A stretch of 64,000 bases of DNA from Methanoregulaceae archaeon UBA467 (lineage in GTDB: Archaea > Halobacteriota > Methanomicrobia > Methanomicrobiales > Methanospirillaceae). Under the pieces are notes generated by a model. It saw only the letters and a list, made by a program, of their open reading frames with translations, was not told the DNA's origin and made no database searches. Numbering within the stretch: position 1 is the first letter of the stretch; every line of letters begins with the position of its first letter. Location: positions 248,001-312,000 of the forward strand of contig DASP01000014.1 in NCBI GenBank assembly GCA_002503825.1. The letters are read 5' to 3'. A program made the translations under genes and the position numbers. Below, in pieces: positions 26,805 through 36,389 of the stretch.

Positions 26805-27469
26805 AGAAGTGAGACCAGGTCGCGTAGCACGGCAATGGGTGCCTTGGCCTTGACAACGCCTGATGCGAGCAGAACTCCGTTTGTACCCAGCTCGAGAGCT
26901 ATTTTTAAGCATTCACCGGTCTGTATCCCTGCACCGGTAAGGATCTTCACATCAGGATTGACCTTCTGCACTGCAACGACGGATTTCCTGATAATATCAG
27001 GGTTCGCCTTTGAGACCGAAACACCGCTCCCTATCAGTTCAGGCGGTTCTATAGCCACATAGTCCGGGGAGAGGGCAGCTGCCGCTGCACTGGTAGTCTC
27101 GTTGTTCGAACAGACCACCGATATCAGTCCCGATGCCCTGAGGGCCCTGACGGCAGCCTCGCAGTCCGCAAGTGTCAGTCTGCGTTCCGAATGGTTGACA
27201 AGCGATCCTGTTGCACCTGCCTGTTTTAAGGCTTCCGCAGTGATTGCCCCTGTATGCGCCCCCGGTTCCCACCCGTCTACATGCTGGGCATACACCGGGA
27301 CTGCGTAATGCATGCTGATCGGGTGGATATTCATAAAACCCGGAGCCAGCGCAATTATTGCGCCGCTCTCTTCTGCAACAATTTCTGCGGCTTCAGCGAT
27401 ATGGTGTGCCCTCTGTCCGCTCCCTTCGGTGTAGCTCTTTAAATTGATCAGGATAAAAGGTTCAGCCAT
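26801..27469 (-). CDS. tpiA: Triosephosphate isomerase (archaeal short type)
   Basis: This protein of 222 residues interconverts glyceraldehyde-3-phosphate and dihydroxyacetone phosphate. It begins [13 protein letters not shown] (N-x-K catalytic lysine), has LVNHSERR with the catalytic His and [11 protein letters not shown] with the catalytic Glu, and ends [14 protein letters not shown]. The length is typical of the compact archaeal enzyme. I chose the ATG at 27469, three codons inside the longest frame, because it gives the family N-terminus. Confidence 0.95.
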   Translation of the reverse strand: MAEPFILINLKSYTEGSGQRAHHIAEAAEIVAEESGAIIALAPGFMNIHPISMHYAVPVYAQHVDGWEPGAHTGAITAEALKQAGATGSLVNHSERRLTLADCEAAVRALRASGLISVVCSNNETTSAAAAALSPDYVAIEPPELIGSGVSVSKANPDIIRKSVVAVQKVNPDVKILTGAGIQTGECLKIALELGTNGVLLASGVVKAKAPIAVLRDLVSLL

Positions 27470-27540
27470 TGTTCTCATCCACTGGATTCTAGTTGGTCTT
27501 ACTCTGCAAAAAACTTGTGAGAGATGACCTCCCGAAAAAA

Positions 27541-30180
27541 TCAGGAACCGCCACGTTCGCGTGTAAGGTGCATGGCAGTGATGCCTCCAAGCGATATCTG
27601 CTGCACCTTCTGTTTGAGGAGTTCATATTCCTCACTGGCGGCGGGTGACTTCAAATCCCGGTCAGGAATCAGAAGGGCATCTGTATAAACAGCTGAAACG
27701 GCCCTGACATACATACTTCCCCTCCGCCGGGCGTCGATGGAAAACGAGTGTATCCCGGCGTCTACGACTGAAGGCAGGTGATTGATAAGACAGGTCTCGG
27801 AAGAGTTCAGGATATGCGTCCATCCTTCATCGTCGACAAAAAAGGGGAAAATTTTACCCCTTTCATCTTTCAACCCCAGAAAATTTCCTTTCCTGCAGGG
27901 TCCTGCCTGTGTGCCTGCCGGGAGGGTAAGAAGCAGGTTGTCGCGGGACACCATGGTTTCAAGACTTCCCTGCACAATCATCTCAAGCCGTGTCGGGAGA
28001 TCGCGACACATGGCCCGGCTCCCGAGATCCCTTATATCCTGGATGGACAATTCGGGCGAGAGAGTCAGGGAGAAGAAATGATCCCCGGCATCCGCCACCG
28101 AGAGACTATTGCAGATATTCAGTCCTGCACCTCCATAGACCTTCATTGCCGGTGTGTATGAATGGATCCTCTCTGCAAATCCCACCGTTTCAACCATAAC
28201 CCCCCCGAGACCGCCGGCCAGAAGGTCGGCAAGTACAGGGTAGGCACTGGCGGAAAAACCGGGAGTAACTATGTGCGGCCATTTCCAGACGAGTGTCGAG
28301 CCGGTTCCCGCACATATCGCAAGTGCATCCAGGATACAACGCTTCATCGGTTCAGGCCGGCATCCCGGGTTCTGCTCCCGGTGCTGCCCGGTATTTTTTT
28401 CGGTCAACCCGGAGGGTTCATAGTAAATTGTCCTGATTCCCGATTCACAGGCTGCGAGCACAGAATCAGGACTGTCGACGTATATGGCGAGACCGGGCTG
28501 AAGCTCCCTTTTTTTCCCTGAAACGGGAATCCGGCCATCTGCCCGGGATAAAAATGACGTCAGACTGGCCTGGGCCTCCTGTAATTCCCGGGCGCCGGGG
28601 ATGAATGCCGAGAGAAATGCAGATTCAGCTTCCTGGAAAAAAAGGCGCCGGAGGTCATTTAAGGCCCGGACCGGCATAAATAGCCCCCCATCATACGAAA
28701 TATCAATTGAAATGACTCCAAATACGGTATCGCCTGATTTTTCAAGCTGCTGTGAGATATGTTCCACCCCGAGCGGTGCCGTCTCTGCGGTCACCGGAAG
28801 GATGCTCCCCTTCACTGATACGACAATATCATTCCCGGAAGGGCCGGTAAAAGTACCGGACAGCACAGGGAATTCCCCTTGCCGCAGGACCAGTTTCAGG
28901 TCAACAGGTATCTGGTTGCGTCCTGACTTTTTCCCGGCGGCACGTATCGATTCTACTTTTTTACGGAACTTCGGGCTCCCTGTCAGCCACAACTGCATAC
29001 CCGGCCTGCATGAGATATTTTGCCGGATTACAAGGGCATTTCCCTTCCTTTTCACCGGGTACCGGACGATAAATCCTTCCTCCCGGTCACTTCCCGGAGC
29101 GGTAAGGACCATCCCGTCACCAGGTGTCGGTACGACGGTCCCTTCCTGTTTTATTTCGATCTCCGTCTGCCCGACGTTCAAACGGCACGAAATGACAGTG
29201 CCGATAAATACTCCCCTCGGGTCGGGCCGCTCGCGCCCCATGCAGTCGTTCGAAAAGAGGTACCCCCCGGTAAACCCCCTGTTGAATGCGAGTGCAAGGT
29301 CCCTGATGTCATCATCTGCAGGGGTCCACTGGTTCCGGTTCACTGAATCGAGTGCACGACGGTACACATCCACGACAACTGCCACATACTCAGGCGATCG
29401 CATCCTTCCCTCGATCTTTAACGATTCTATCCCCGAATGTACAATATTGTCCAGGAACGGACAGGTGCAGAGATCACGCGTGGAAAGGAGGTACCTGTCG
29501 CCGGGAGTGATGGTAACAGGAGAATCAGGTCTCCCGTACCGGTCGGAAGGCCCGCACACCAGCCGGTAGGGTTTCCGGCAGGGTTGTGCACACATCCCCC
29601 TGTTTCCGGACCTTCCCCCGATGACCGAGGAGAGAAGACACTGGCCCGAAACACTGTAGCAAAGTGCGCCGTGGATGAATATCTCTATCCCGGGCAGTTT
29701 TTTCCCCGTGCATTCTTTTTGGATTGCCATCACCTGTTCGAGCGGCGTCTCCCGTGCAAGAACGACACGTGAAAAACCCCGTTCCTCTGCCCACACCATG
29801 CCTTCGATAGAAAAAATGGTCATCTGGGTCGATGCATGAACCGGGAGGGCAGGGACAACCATGCGTGCAGTCATTGCCACGCCCGGGTCCTGTACCAGTA
29901 TGGCATCCGCTCCCGATTCAAAAAGGAAATACAGGTAACGGGCAAGTTCAGGGAGTTCGTGGTCCGTGAGCAGCGTGTTGACCGTCACGTATACCCGTAC
30001 GCGGTGAAGGTGGGCAAAGGCGATGGCCCGTGCCAGTTCTTCATCGGAAAAATTGCCGGCATATCTTCGTGCGCCGTACATCTTCCCACCCAGGTACACG
30101 GCATCGGCCCCGGCATAGACGGCAGCCTCCAGCGACTCCCATGAGCCGGCGGGAGCAAGCAGTTCAGGAAGATCAGTCAT
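27541..30180 (-). CDS. Large U32 family protein (DUF3656-containing, RlhA-like)
   Basis: This 879-residue protein starts with a U32 domain: [27 protein letters not shown] and [34 protein letters not shown]. These are cysteine motifs that in bacterial relatives such as RlhA and the ubiquinone/tRNA hydroxylases hold an iron-sulfur cluster. A DUF3656-like collagenase-associated region follows (about 370-560), then a second barrel-like half (about 575-860, [19 protein letters not shown]). The old peptidase label is doubtful; RNA hydroxylation is the better analogy, but the substrate is unknown. It lies 61 bp upstream of tpiA and has no other operon partner. Confidence 0.85.
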   Translation of the reverse strand: MTDLPELLAPAGSWESLEAAVYAGADAVYLGGKMYGARRYAGNFSDEELARAIAFAHLHRVRVYVTVNTLLTDHELPELARYLYFLFESGADAILVQDPGVAMTARMVVPALPVHASTQMTIFSIEGMVWAEERGFSRVVLARETPLEQVMAIQKECTGKKLPGIEIFIHGALCYSVSGQCLLSSVIGGRSGNRGMCAQPCRKPYRLVCGPSDRYGRPDSPVTITPGDRYLLSTRDLCTCPFLDNIVHSGIESLKIEGRMRSPEYVAVVVDVYRRALDSVNRNQWTPADDDIRDLALAFNRGFTGGYLFSNDCMGRERPDPRGVFIGTVISCRLNVGQTEIEIKQEGTVVPTPGDGMVLTAPGSDREEGFIVRYPVKRKGNALVIRQNISCRPGMQLWLTGSPKFRKKVESIRAAGKKSGRNQIPVDLKLVLRQGEFPVLSGTFTGPSGNDIVVSVKGSILPVTAETAPLGVEHISQQLEKSGDTVFGVISIDISYDGGLFMPVRALNDLRRLFFQEAESAFLSAFIPGARELQEAQASLTSFLSRADGRIPVSGKKRELQPGLAIYVDSPDSVLAACESGIRTIYYEPSGLTEKNTGQHREQNPGCRPEPMKRCILDALAICAGTGSTLVWKWPHIVTPGFSASAYPVLADLLAGGLGGVMVETVGFAERIHSYTPAMKVYGGAGLNICNSLSVADAGDHFFSLTLSPELSIQDIRDLGSRAMCRDLPTRLEMIVQGSLETMVSRDNLLLTLPAGTQAGPCRKGNFLGLKDERGKIFPFFVDDEGWTHILNSSETCLINHLPSVVDAGIHSFSIDARRRGSMYVRAVSAVYTDALLIPDRDLKSPAASEEYELLKQKVQQISLGGITAMHLTRERGGS

Positions 30181-30305
30181 ACTGTCGCTTCAGCACTCCG
30201 GCATCATGGTTGTCCTGCCCGGCACAAATATCCTTGTAAGGGACCATTTAGGAGTGAGTCCTGGAGAGAACAGGTAAAATAGGCTTTGTCGAAATGCTTT
30301 ATTCC

Positions 30306-30575
30306 GGGCTTTGTTGAAATGCTTAATTTTGATACCATGTTTAATCTATTTTCCTGACAGGAGGGGTTTCACCCCTCCCTGCCCTACCCCCGGGGATGTC
30401 CTGTGGGCAGGGTTGACCGGGACCTTACGATTTTTTATAAGAACTTAAGCCACGGTCCCTGTCGCAGTATGGGGGCGCACACATACGATCATGGGCATCG
30501 GCCCCGGGAGTGTCCCGAAATGGAGTGCGGCGAAAGACGAATAGTGAGAGGGCGGGACGGGTTTCAACAGGGCGC
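30306..30575 (-). repeat. Dispersed repeat module X, copy 2 (inverted relative to copy 1)
   Basis: Read on the minus strand this matches copy 1 closely. The boundaries are GGGCTTTGTTGAAA (30306-30319) at one end and GTTTCAACAGGGCGC (30561-30575) at the other, inverted relative to each other as terminal repeats. The hairpin GAGGGGT-TTC-ACCCCTC is at 30361-30377. A second partial end GGCTTTGTCGAAATGCTT (30282-30299) lies just outside, as if one end had been duplicated. The copy ends 46 bp before the aroD start. Confidence 0.78.
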
Positions 30576-30621
30576 TTAAATGCTCACTTTTATCACGATT
30601 CCCGCGCACATCAGCTTGAAC

Positions 30622-31260
30622 ATGCAGATTGTCGCCGCGATACCCGATCCTGATCTCATCCCAACCGCAGCCGCGTTATCACCGGATTTCATTGAGATCC
30701 GGCTCGACTGCATGCAGGACCATACTCCTGAAGAGATCTGTTCATTTCTCAGGGGAAACAGCATTCCGGTCATCCTGACGGTGCGGAGCGAACGTGAAGG
30801 AGGTCAGTTTACCGGTACGCCCGCGGAATGGTACGATCTGATAGAGCCCCTTCTCGATTATGCAGATCTCGTCGATATCGAACAGTCCTTTTGTCAATAT
30901 TCGTCACGTATCCGCAGCCTGAACAGGAAGATCATCGCGTCGTACCATGTAAATGCGATGCCCGGGCTCCATGATCTGGAGACTACTGAGAAAAGATTAA
31001 GATCGTACGGGGATATCCCGAAAATCGTTGTAAAACCGGATAGTAAGCGCGATGTGCTCGATCTCTGTTCATTCACGCTCGCGGCGGAAAAACCGGTTGT
31101 AACGAGCATTATGGGCGAACAGTACAGGTATGCACGGGTCCTCTTCCCGCTTTTTGGGTCGATGATCGTATTCTGCCACGCGGGAATTCCGACCGCACCC
31201 GGGCAACACCACATCCTGGAAATGCGTGAAATATTCAGACTTTTACTGAAGGGATCATAA
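30622..31260 (+). CDS. aroD: 3-dehydroquinate dehydratase, type I
   Basis: This protein of 212 residues removes water from 3-dehydroquinate by Schiff-base chemistry. FIEIRLDCM near residue 35, VILTVRSEREGG, IIASYHV with the catalytic His and KIVVKPD with the Schiff-base Lys are visible, and AQGQHH-like PTAPGQHHILEM closes the active site. I start at the ATG at 30622 (MQIVAAIPDPDL); 14 extra residues are possible from 30580 but read through DNA next to the repeat. It is convergent to the rest of the shikimate operon, the only pathway gene on the plus strand. Confidence 0.92.
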   Translation: MQIVAAIPDPDLIPTAAALSPDFIEIRLDCMQDHTPEEICSFLRGNSIPVILTVRSEREGGQFTGTPAEWYDLIEPLLDYADLVDIEQSFCQYSSRIRSLNRKIIASYHVNAMPGLHDLETTEKRLRSYGDIPKIVVKPDSKRDVLDLCSFTLAAEKPVVTSIMGEQYRYARVLFPLFGSMIVFCHAGIPTAPGQHHILEMREIFRLLLKGS

Positions 31261-31283
31261 AAAATGCCTTCTCTTTGTTTTCT

Positions 31284-31303
31284 CCGGGTTGATGAATACC
31301 CGG
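31284..31303 (+). terminator. Hairpin after aroD
   Basis: CCGGGT (31284-31289) and ACCCGG (31298-31303) form a perfect 6-bp stem with an 8-nt loop, 24 bp after the aroD stop. No strong T-run follows, so the role as terminator is tentative. The remaining DNA to 31512 shows no gene. Confidence 0.35.
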
Positions 31304-31512
31304 ATTTCTGACCTGGTAATGTGTAGTCACTGAATTGCCGACGGGGCGCCCGCCTGGGACGGCGAAGTTTATCGTTTTTTGGGTATTGGAAGTTCAGGCA
31401 TCCCATGCGGTATATAGAAGAGGCATAAATTTTGCTGCACAGGCAGTCGAAACCTGATATATACCGGGCCGGTGACACCCGTATATTAAAAAAGGATATA
31501 AGGAACTGTTTT

Positions 31513-31947
31513 TCAGCCGGATGCTGATGAAAATGACGGAACCGCACGGACCGTGTAGTCCTCTGTGCATTCCCCGTCAAGGTCCATCCTGACACTGCGT
31601 GATTCCCCGGGTCTGAGGGTCCCGATATAGATCTTTTTTGTGTCCCTGACTGATCCGTTGCCTGCATTCACGAGTTCGATATAGAGTTCCACATTTCCGG
31701 CCTCCGTATCACCCGTGTTCGACACCTGGAATGCCGCTTCCCACGTGCATCCCCGGCTGAAGGACCACGCCGAGTCCTGTCCGATAAGCGCGACCTTAAT
31801 CGTTCCGTTGCCCGCGTCTCCGCTGAAGGTATCCGGACCTGCAGGAGTGAGTACCGATACGCAGCCTGACAGCAGCAGGAACACGACAAAAATAATCAGG
31901 ATGCCCGGGATTAACGGGTTACAGGGCATCCGGATACGAAGACTCAT
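31513..31947 (-). CDS. Predicted lipoprotein, translationally coupled to aroC
   Basis: This 144-residue protein has a hydrophobic leader and lipobox (VFLLLSGC) and then a beta-rich extracellular domain (WEAAFQVSNTGDTEAGNVELYIELVNAG, GTLRPGESRSVRMDLDGEC) that looks like a CARDB/FxLYD-type Ig fold. Its ATG overlaps the aroC stop (ATGA), so it is read as the last gene of the aromatic operon although no pathway link is evident. Such folds usually sit on the cell surface. Confidence 0.75.
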   Translation of the reverse strand: MSLRIRMPCNPLIPGILIIFVVFLLLSGCVSVLTPAGPDTFSGDAGNGTIKVALIGQDSAWSFSRGCTWEAAFQVSNTGDTEAGNVELYIELVNAGNGSVRDTKKIYIGTLRPGESRSVRMDLDGECTEDYTVRAVPSFSSASG

Positions 31948-32954
31948 GATATCTCATTCTCCCTGATACATTCATATTTTCCCTGTTCGAGGAGCGCATC
32001 GATAAGGACGAGTGCAAGCATGGCCTCTGCGACCGGGACAATTCTCGGCACGATACAGACATCATGCCTCCCCTTTACAGATATTTTGCATTCATTACCT
32101 CTTATATCGACGCTGTCCTGTACGGTCTCGATCGACGGGGTAGGTTTCACGGCAATCCTGACGACGATCTCGTTCCCGTTGCTGATACCGCCGAGGATCC
32201 CGCCTGCGTGGTTCGTGATAAACCCTGTTGCATCCATCTGGTCGTTGTGTTCGCTCCCCTTCATCAGTGAAGACAGGAATCCGTCCCCGATCTCCACACC
32301 CTTTACTGCTCCGATACCCATCATTGCCGAGGCAATCGCTGCATCCAGTTTGCCAAAAACCGGGTCTCCCAGCCCGGCCGGACACCCGCGGGCATAAATC
32401 CCGACTATTCCCCCGACCGAGTCCTTATCATCCTTTGCCCTGCGGATCTCGCGTTCGATCTCATCAGGTCCTGATTTTCCATGGACTTCGAGAATTCTGC
32501 CCGTGATAGTAATCCGGAAACGTTCGAGGCACCGGATCGCCACAGCACCTGCCGCCACCCGGGCTGCAGTCTCCCTGCCTGAACTTCGCCCACCTCCCCG
32601 CCAGTCACGGATACCGAATTTTTTCTGGTAGGTAAAATCAGCATGCCCGGGCCTGAATATATCCCTTAATTCAGAATAATCCCCTGACCTGCTGTCACTG
32701 TTACGGATCAGGAGTGCAACCGGGGTACCGGTGGTTCTGCCCTCGAAGGTCCCGGAAAGGATCTCAACCCTGTCGGACTCCGTACGCTGCGATGAGAGGG
32801 GATCCCTGCCCGGCTTCCTCCTGTCCAGGCAGGGCTGGATCCCTTCCTCTGTCAGGGGGATGCCGGCAGGGCACCCGTCTATGACCACCCCGATAGCGGG
32901 GCCGTGGCTCTCACCAAATGTCGTGCATCGAAAATTCCTTCCAAACGTATTCAT
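31944..32954 (-). CDS. aroC: Chorismate synthase
   Basis: This protein of 336 residues turns EPSP into chorismate using reduced FMN. The N-terminus MNTFGRNFRCTTFGESHG and the phrases GRSSGRETAARVAAGA, NDQMDATGF and DVCIVPRIVPVAEAM are the family signatures. The ATG at 32954 overlaps the aroKE stop by 4 bp; the longer frame adds only five residues. Confidence 0.96.
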   Translation of the reverse strand: MNTFGRNFRCTTFGESHGPAIGVVIDGCPAGIPLTEEGIQPCLDRRKPGRDPLSSQRTESDRVEILSGTFEGRTTGTPVALLIRNSDSRSGDYSELRDIFRPGHADFTYQKKFGIRDWRGGGRSSGRETAARVAAGAVAIRCLERFRITITGRILEVHGKSGPDEIEREIRRAKDDKDSVGGIVGIYARGCPAGLGDPVFGKLDAAIASAMMGIGAVKGVEIGDGFLSSLMKGSEHNDQMDATGFITNHAGGILGGISNGNEIVVRIAVKPTPSIETVQDSVDIRGNECKISVKGRHDVCIVPRIVPVAEAMLALVLIDALLEQGKYECIRENEIS

Positions 32955-34336
32955 TTCAACAGCCCCCATACCTTCTCCCGCGGCACCCTGACACCGGTAA
33001 AATACCAGAACTGTAACACGGCCTGCCTGACAAACATCTCCATACCGGGAATTATTGTACAGCCCTTCTGGCGTGCATACCTGATAAGGGGAGTCTCGGG
33101 CGGGGTATACACGAGATCAAAAACAGTCATCCCGGGTTTTAATAATTCTTTGTCCAGGGGACTTCCGCTTCCCGGGTACATGCCGACAGGGGTGGCATTG
33201 ACGACCACGTCGGGGTTGACGGTTTCAAACGAGCTTACGGGCCCGTAACCGCAGTCAAAACGTAAAGCAAGGAGTTCAGCATTCTCGACGGTGCGGTTCA
33301 GGACCGTGACATCCATGTCGAGAGACGTAAGCGCATAGACCGCGCTTGCCGCTGCCCCGCCTGCCCCGATCACTACAGCCCGTGAACCGGCTGAATCCGC
33401 CAGCGGCTCCCGTATACCCAGCCAGTCGGTATTATACCCGGAAATATCTCCCGAACAGAAAACCAGCGTATTCACCGCACCAATTGCGTCTGCATGTTCA
33501 TCGCAGATATCCACACATGAGAGTGCAGCAGCCTTATGCGGGATTGTGACCGAAAGGCCGCGGACATCAAGGTCGTGTGCAGTCCGCAGGATACGGGAAA
33601 AATCAGGGTCCTGGAACCAGGTATAATACGCATTGATATGATAGAGCGGGTAGAGTGCATTGAAAAGCGACGGGCTTTTACTGTGGGTGCAGGGGTCTCC
33701 TGCGATACCGTATATTCTGGTGAGGGGGTCCGCACCCTCCGACAGGATCTTCCCCTCCAGTTCTGACGCTTCAAACGGCTCGATTCCTGACTTCCGGATA
33801 CGTGCAACCGCACGCTCCCGCTCAGGCCGGATTGAACGCCCTTCTTTCAGGATCCTGCGGATCTCAAGGCAGGTCCCGTTGATACTCCCTGACGAGGTAT
33901 CAACACAAAAATCAGCCGCCGCGTTATAATAAATTCTCCGTTCCTCGAGAACCTGCGATATTTCATCGCGCAACGGAAGATGTGTCAGGTGCGGTCTTTT
34001 TGTATTCATGATCCGCTTTTCGATCGTCTCCTCGTCCGCCTCCAACAGGATTATGACGCTGTCTCTCCTGAGCGCCTCGACATTCAACGGGTCAAGGACT
34101 GCACCCCCGCCTGTACTGATAATGCAATCGCTCCCGGGGAGGGAATGTATGATCTCCCGCTCAACGGCCCTGAAATATTCCTCTCCGTCTGACTCGAAGA
34201 TCTCATGCACCGGCTTGTCGCACCTCTCCTCGATAAGGTGGTCAGTATCATAGACCGGAAGCCCGAGGAGGCGTGAAAGAAGCTTTCCGACTTCGGTCTT
34301 GCCGGTTCCACGAAAACCGGTGAGGATCAGTCTCAT
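32951..34336 (-). CDS. Fused shikimate kinase - shikimate 5-dehydrogenase (AroK-AroE)
   Basis: This 461-residue protein joins two pathway enzymes. Residues 1-165 are a P-loop shikimate kinase: GFRGTGKTEVGK (Walker A, about 7-18), YDTDHLIEE and ISTGGGAV. Residues about 195-461 are a shikimate dehydrogenase: IAGDPCTHSKSPSLFN, SVTIPHKAAA with the catalytic Lys, AIGAVNTL, NTDWLG, and the NADP motif VIGAGGAAASA. The kinase is of the bacterial AroK fold, whereas most archaea use a GHMP-type kinase. The two steps are consecutive, so the fusion makes chemical sense. Stop and start overlap both neighbours by 4 bp. Confidence 0.93.
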   Translation of the reverse strand: MRLILTGFRGTGKTEVGKLLSRLLGLPVYDTDHLIEERCDKPVHEIFESDGEEYFRAVEREIIHSLPGSDCIISTGGGAVLDPLNVEALRRDSVIILLEADEETIEKRIMNTKRPHLTHLPLRDEISQVLEERRIYYNAAADFCVDTSSGSINGTCLEIRRILKEGRSIRPERERAVARIRKSGIEPFEASELEGKILSEGADPLTRIYGIAGDPCTHSKSPSLFNALYPLYHINAYYTWFQDPDFSRILRTAHDLDVRGLSVTIPHKAAALSCVDICDEHADAIGAVNTLVFCSGDISGYNTDWLGIREPLADSAGSRAVVIGAGGAAASAVYALTSLDMDVTVLNRTVENAELLALRFDCGYGPVSSFETVNPDVVVNATPVGMYPGSGSPLDKELLKPGMTVFDLVYTPPETPLIRYARQKGCTIIPGMEMFVRQAVLQFWYFTGVRVPREKVWGLLK

Positions 34337-35601
34337 ACCAGGCCCTCCCTCTTAAGAGAATCCCAGAACCCGGGAAACGACTTGTTCACACACCCTGCAT
34401 CAAGCACCCTGACCGTGCCGGTGGCAGTGCCGAGGACTGCAAAACTCATTGCAGTGCGGTGATCGTCATGCGGGTCAATGCTTCCGCCGTGAAGGGGCGA
34501 AGGACGGATCGTTATCTCGTCATCTGAAATCTCCACATCTGCCCCGAGAGACCGGAGCCCTTCTGCGGTAATCCTGATCCTGTCACTCTCCTTGAACTTA
34601 AGATGCGATATCCCCCGTATCGTCGTAGGCGTCCGGGCACATGCAGCGACCATACATAATGTCTGTACAGTATCAGGTGAAGATGACATGTTCACCCCGA
34701 TACCATCAAGATCGCCGCTGCGTTCCACCGTCACCGATGAAGGTCCCATGCAGACAGTACACCCCATCCCTTTTAAAGCCGCAAGAAATGCCATATCCCC
34801 CTGGGTTGAGCAGGGGTTGAGGTTTCTGACGGTCACACTCCCACCTGCAATCGCGGCGATCGCAAAGAAATACGATGCCGATGAATAATCTCCCTCGACA
34901 GGGTAATCTCTTGCGCGGTACCGGCCGTTGCACCTGACATGAAAACGGGTGTACCCCTCCCTTTCGACGATCCCGCCAAAGAATTCAATCACATCACAGG
35001 TGATATCAAGGTAGGAGCGGGAAGCGGGCTCGCATTCAAGAATAAGGGTGATGTCATCATCTATACACGGGGCTGCCATGAGTACCGACGAGATGAACTG
35101 GCTGCTGACCGTCCCGTCAATAACGGTCGTCCCTCCCTTCAGCCTCCCTCCGGTCTTCACCGGCGGGAACCCGGTCTTTTCCAGGTACTCAATCCTTCCG
35201 CCAAGGCGGTTTAACGCGTCCACAAGGGGCCCGATCGGACGCTCCTTCATCCGGGGTGACCCGGTCAGGACAACCGGGTTTTGACAGAGAAGCGCAACCG
35301 AGAGGAGAAGTCGCATACTCGTACCTGAATTCTGCATGTCGATAACCTGCCCCGGCAGACACCGCGGACCTGATGCGCAGCCGGTAATCCTGACGTTGTC
35401 TCCTTCGTGTCCGGCATGTACACCCATCTGGCCAAGTGCCCTGATAGTCACTTCCGTATCCCCGGATACGAGGGGATTTTTGATACACGATTCTCCTTCT
35501 GCAAGAGACGCAGCAATAAAAGCGCGATGGGTATAACTCTTTGACGGGGGCGCATCAAAGACCAGGTCCACCCCTGACACTTTCCGCGTGATCATCTCCA
35601 T
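34333..35601 (-). CDS. aroA: 3-phosphoshikimate 1-carboxyvinyltransferase (EPSP synthase)
   Basis: This 422-residue enzyme transfers the enolpyruvyl group of PEP to shikimate-3-phosphate. Residues PPSKSYTHRAF (near 18), NSGTSMRLLL (about 93) and LKFKESDRI (about 325) are the two-domain EPSP signatures, and DHRTAMSFAVLG closes the site. Start 35601 follows GAGGTAACCTC and overlaps pheA by 10 bp. It lies between pheA and aroKE. Confidence 0.95.
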   Translation of the reverse strand: MEMITRKVSGVDLVFDAPPSKSYTHRAFIAASLAEGESCIKNPLVSGDTEVTIRALGQMGVHAGHEGDNVRITGCASGPRCLPGQVIDMQNSGTSMRLLLSVALLCQNPVVLTGSPRMKERPIGPLVDALNRLGGRIEYLEKTGFPPVKTGGRLKGGTTVIDGTVSSQFISSVLMAAPCIDDDITLILECEPASRSYLDITCDVIEFFGGIVEREGYTRFHVRCNGRYRARDYPVEGDYSSASYFFAIAAIAGGSVTVRNLNPCSTQGDMAFLAALKGMGCTVCMGPSSVTVERSGDLDGIGVNMSSSPDTVQTLCMVAACARTPTTIRGISHLKFKESDRIRITAEGLRSLGADVEISDDEITIRPSPLHGGSIDPHDDHRTAMSFAVLGTATGTVRVLDAGCVNKSFPGFWDSLKREGLV

Positions 35602-36389
35602 GAGGTTACCTCGATTTTACTGTAGCAGCCCAGGTTTTTTACGCTCGTAACCGATTGTAATTCTTCCATCGCCTCCCTGCAGGCAGATGTCCTGATAAAA
35701 TCGATAAAGAAGACATAACTCCCGATTCCTCGGCGTGAAGGGCGTGACTCTATCCTGGTAAGATTGATCTTCTTTTTTCCAAAAATACCGAGTATTTCAT
35801 AGAGAAGCCCGGGGCGGTCCTGCTGTGGATCGATGATTATGCTGCACTTCCCTGCATCATTGCTTATGACCCGGCTTGTCGATATTACCACGAACCTCGT
35901 CGTATTATCAGGATTATCCTCGACGTGCTCCTGTCGGACCGTAAGCCCGTGAATATCTGCCAGATATTTTGAGACAATTGCCCCGGAGCCGGGATTTTTA
36001 AGCATCTCCCGTGCACTCGCCGCATTGCTGCTGGTATGTATCACCTCTGCTCCCAGCGCCTCTATCACCCTGCTGCATTGTTCATGGGTCTGGGGGTGTG
36101 CGTAAAGCACTTTTATCCCATAATCAGGGCCTGCAGAGACGAGATAATGGTATACAGGCATGAACAGCTCCCCGGTGATAAAGACATTGTGTCTGACCAG
36201 CCCGTCAAGTGACGGGCCCACTCCGCCAGCTTCGCTGTTTTCAAGGGGGATCAGGCCGGAAACAGTATTTTTCTCCACCTCGGAAAATATTTCTCCGATT
36301 GTAGGGACCAGCTGGATCTCGTCCCCGAAGACCTTCCGGGCGAGTTCATGTGAGAACGTGCCTTTCGGACCAAGCGTAACGATCTTCAT
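35592..36389 (-). CDS. pheA: Prephenate dehydratase
   Basis: This 265-residue enzyme makes phenylpyruvate for phenylalanine. It begins KIVTLGPKGTFSHELARKVFG, contains NSEAGGVG and NTTRFVVIS (catalytic Thr region) and ends with an ACT domain (CSIIIDPQQDRPGLLYEIL...NLTRIESRPS) for feedback by phenylalanine. No chorismate mutase domain is attached. Overlap with tyrA is 4 bp. Confidence 0.93.
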   Translation of the reverse strand: MKIVTLGPKGTFSHELARKVFGDEIQLVPTIGEIFSEVEKNTVSGLIPLENSEAGGVGPSLDGLVRHNVFITGELFMPVYHYLVSAGPDYGIKVLYAHPQTHEQCSRVIEALGAEVIHTSSNAASAREMLKNPGSGAIVSKYLADIHGLTVRQEHVEDNPDNTTRFVVISTSRVISNDAGKCSIIIDPQQDRPGLLYEILGIFGKKKINLTRIESRPSRRGIGSYVFFIDFIRTSACREAMEELQSVTSVKNLGCYSKIEVTSWR

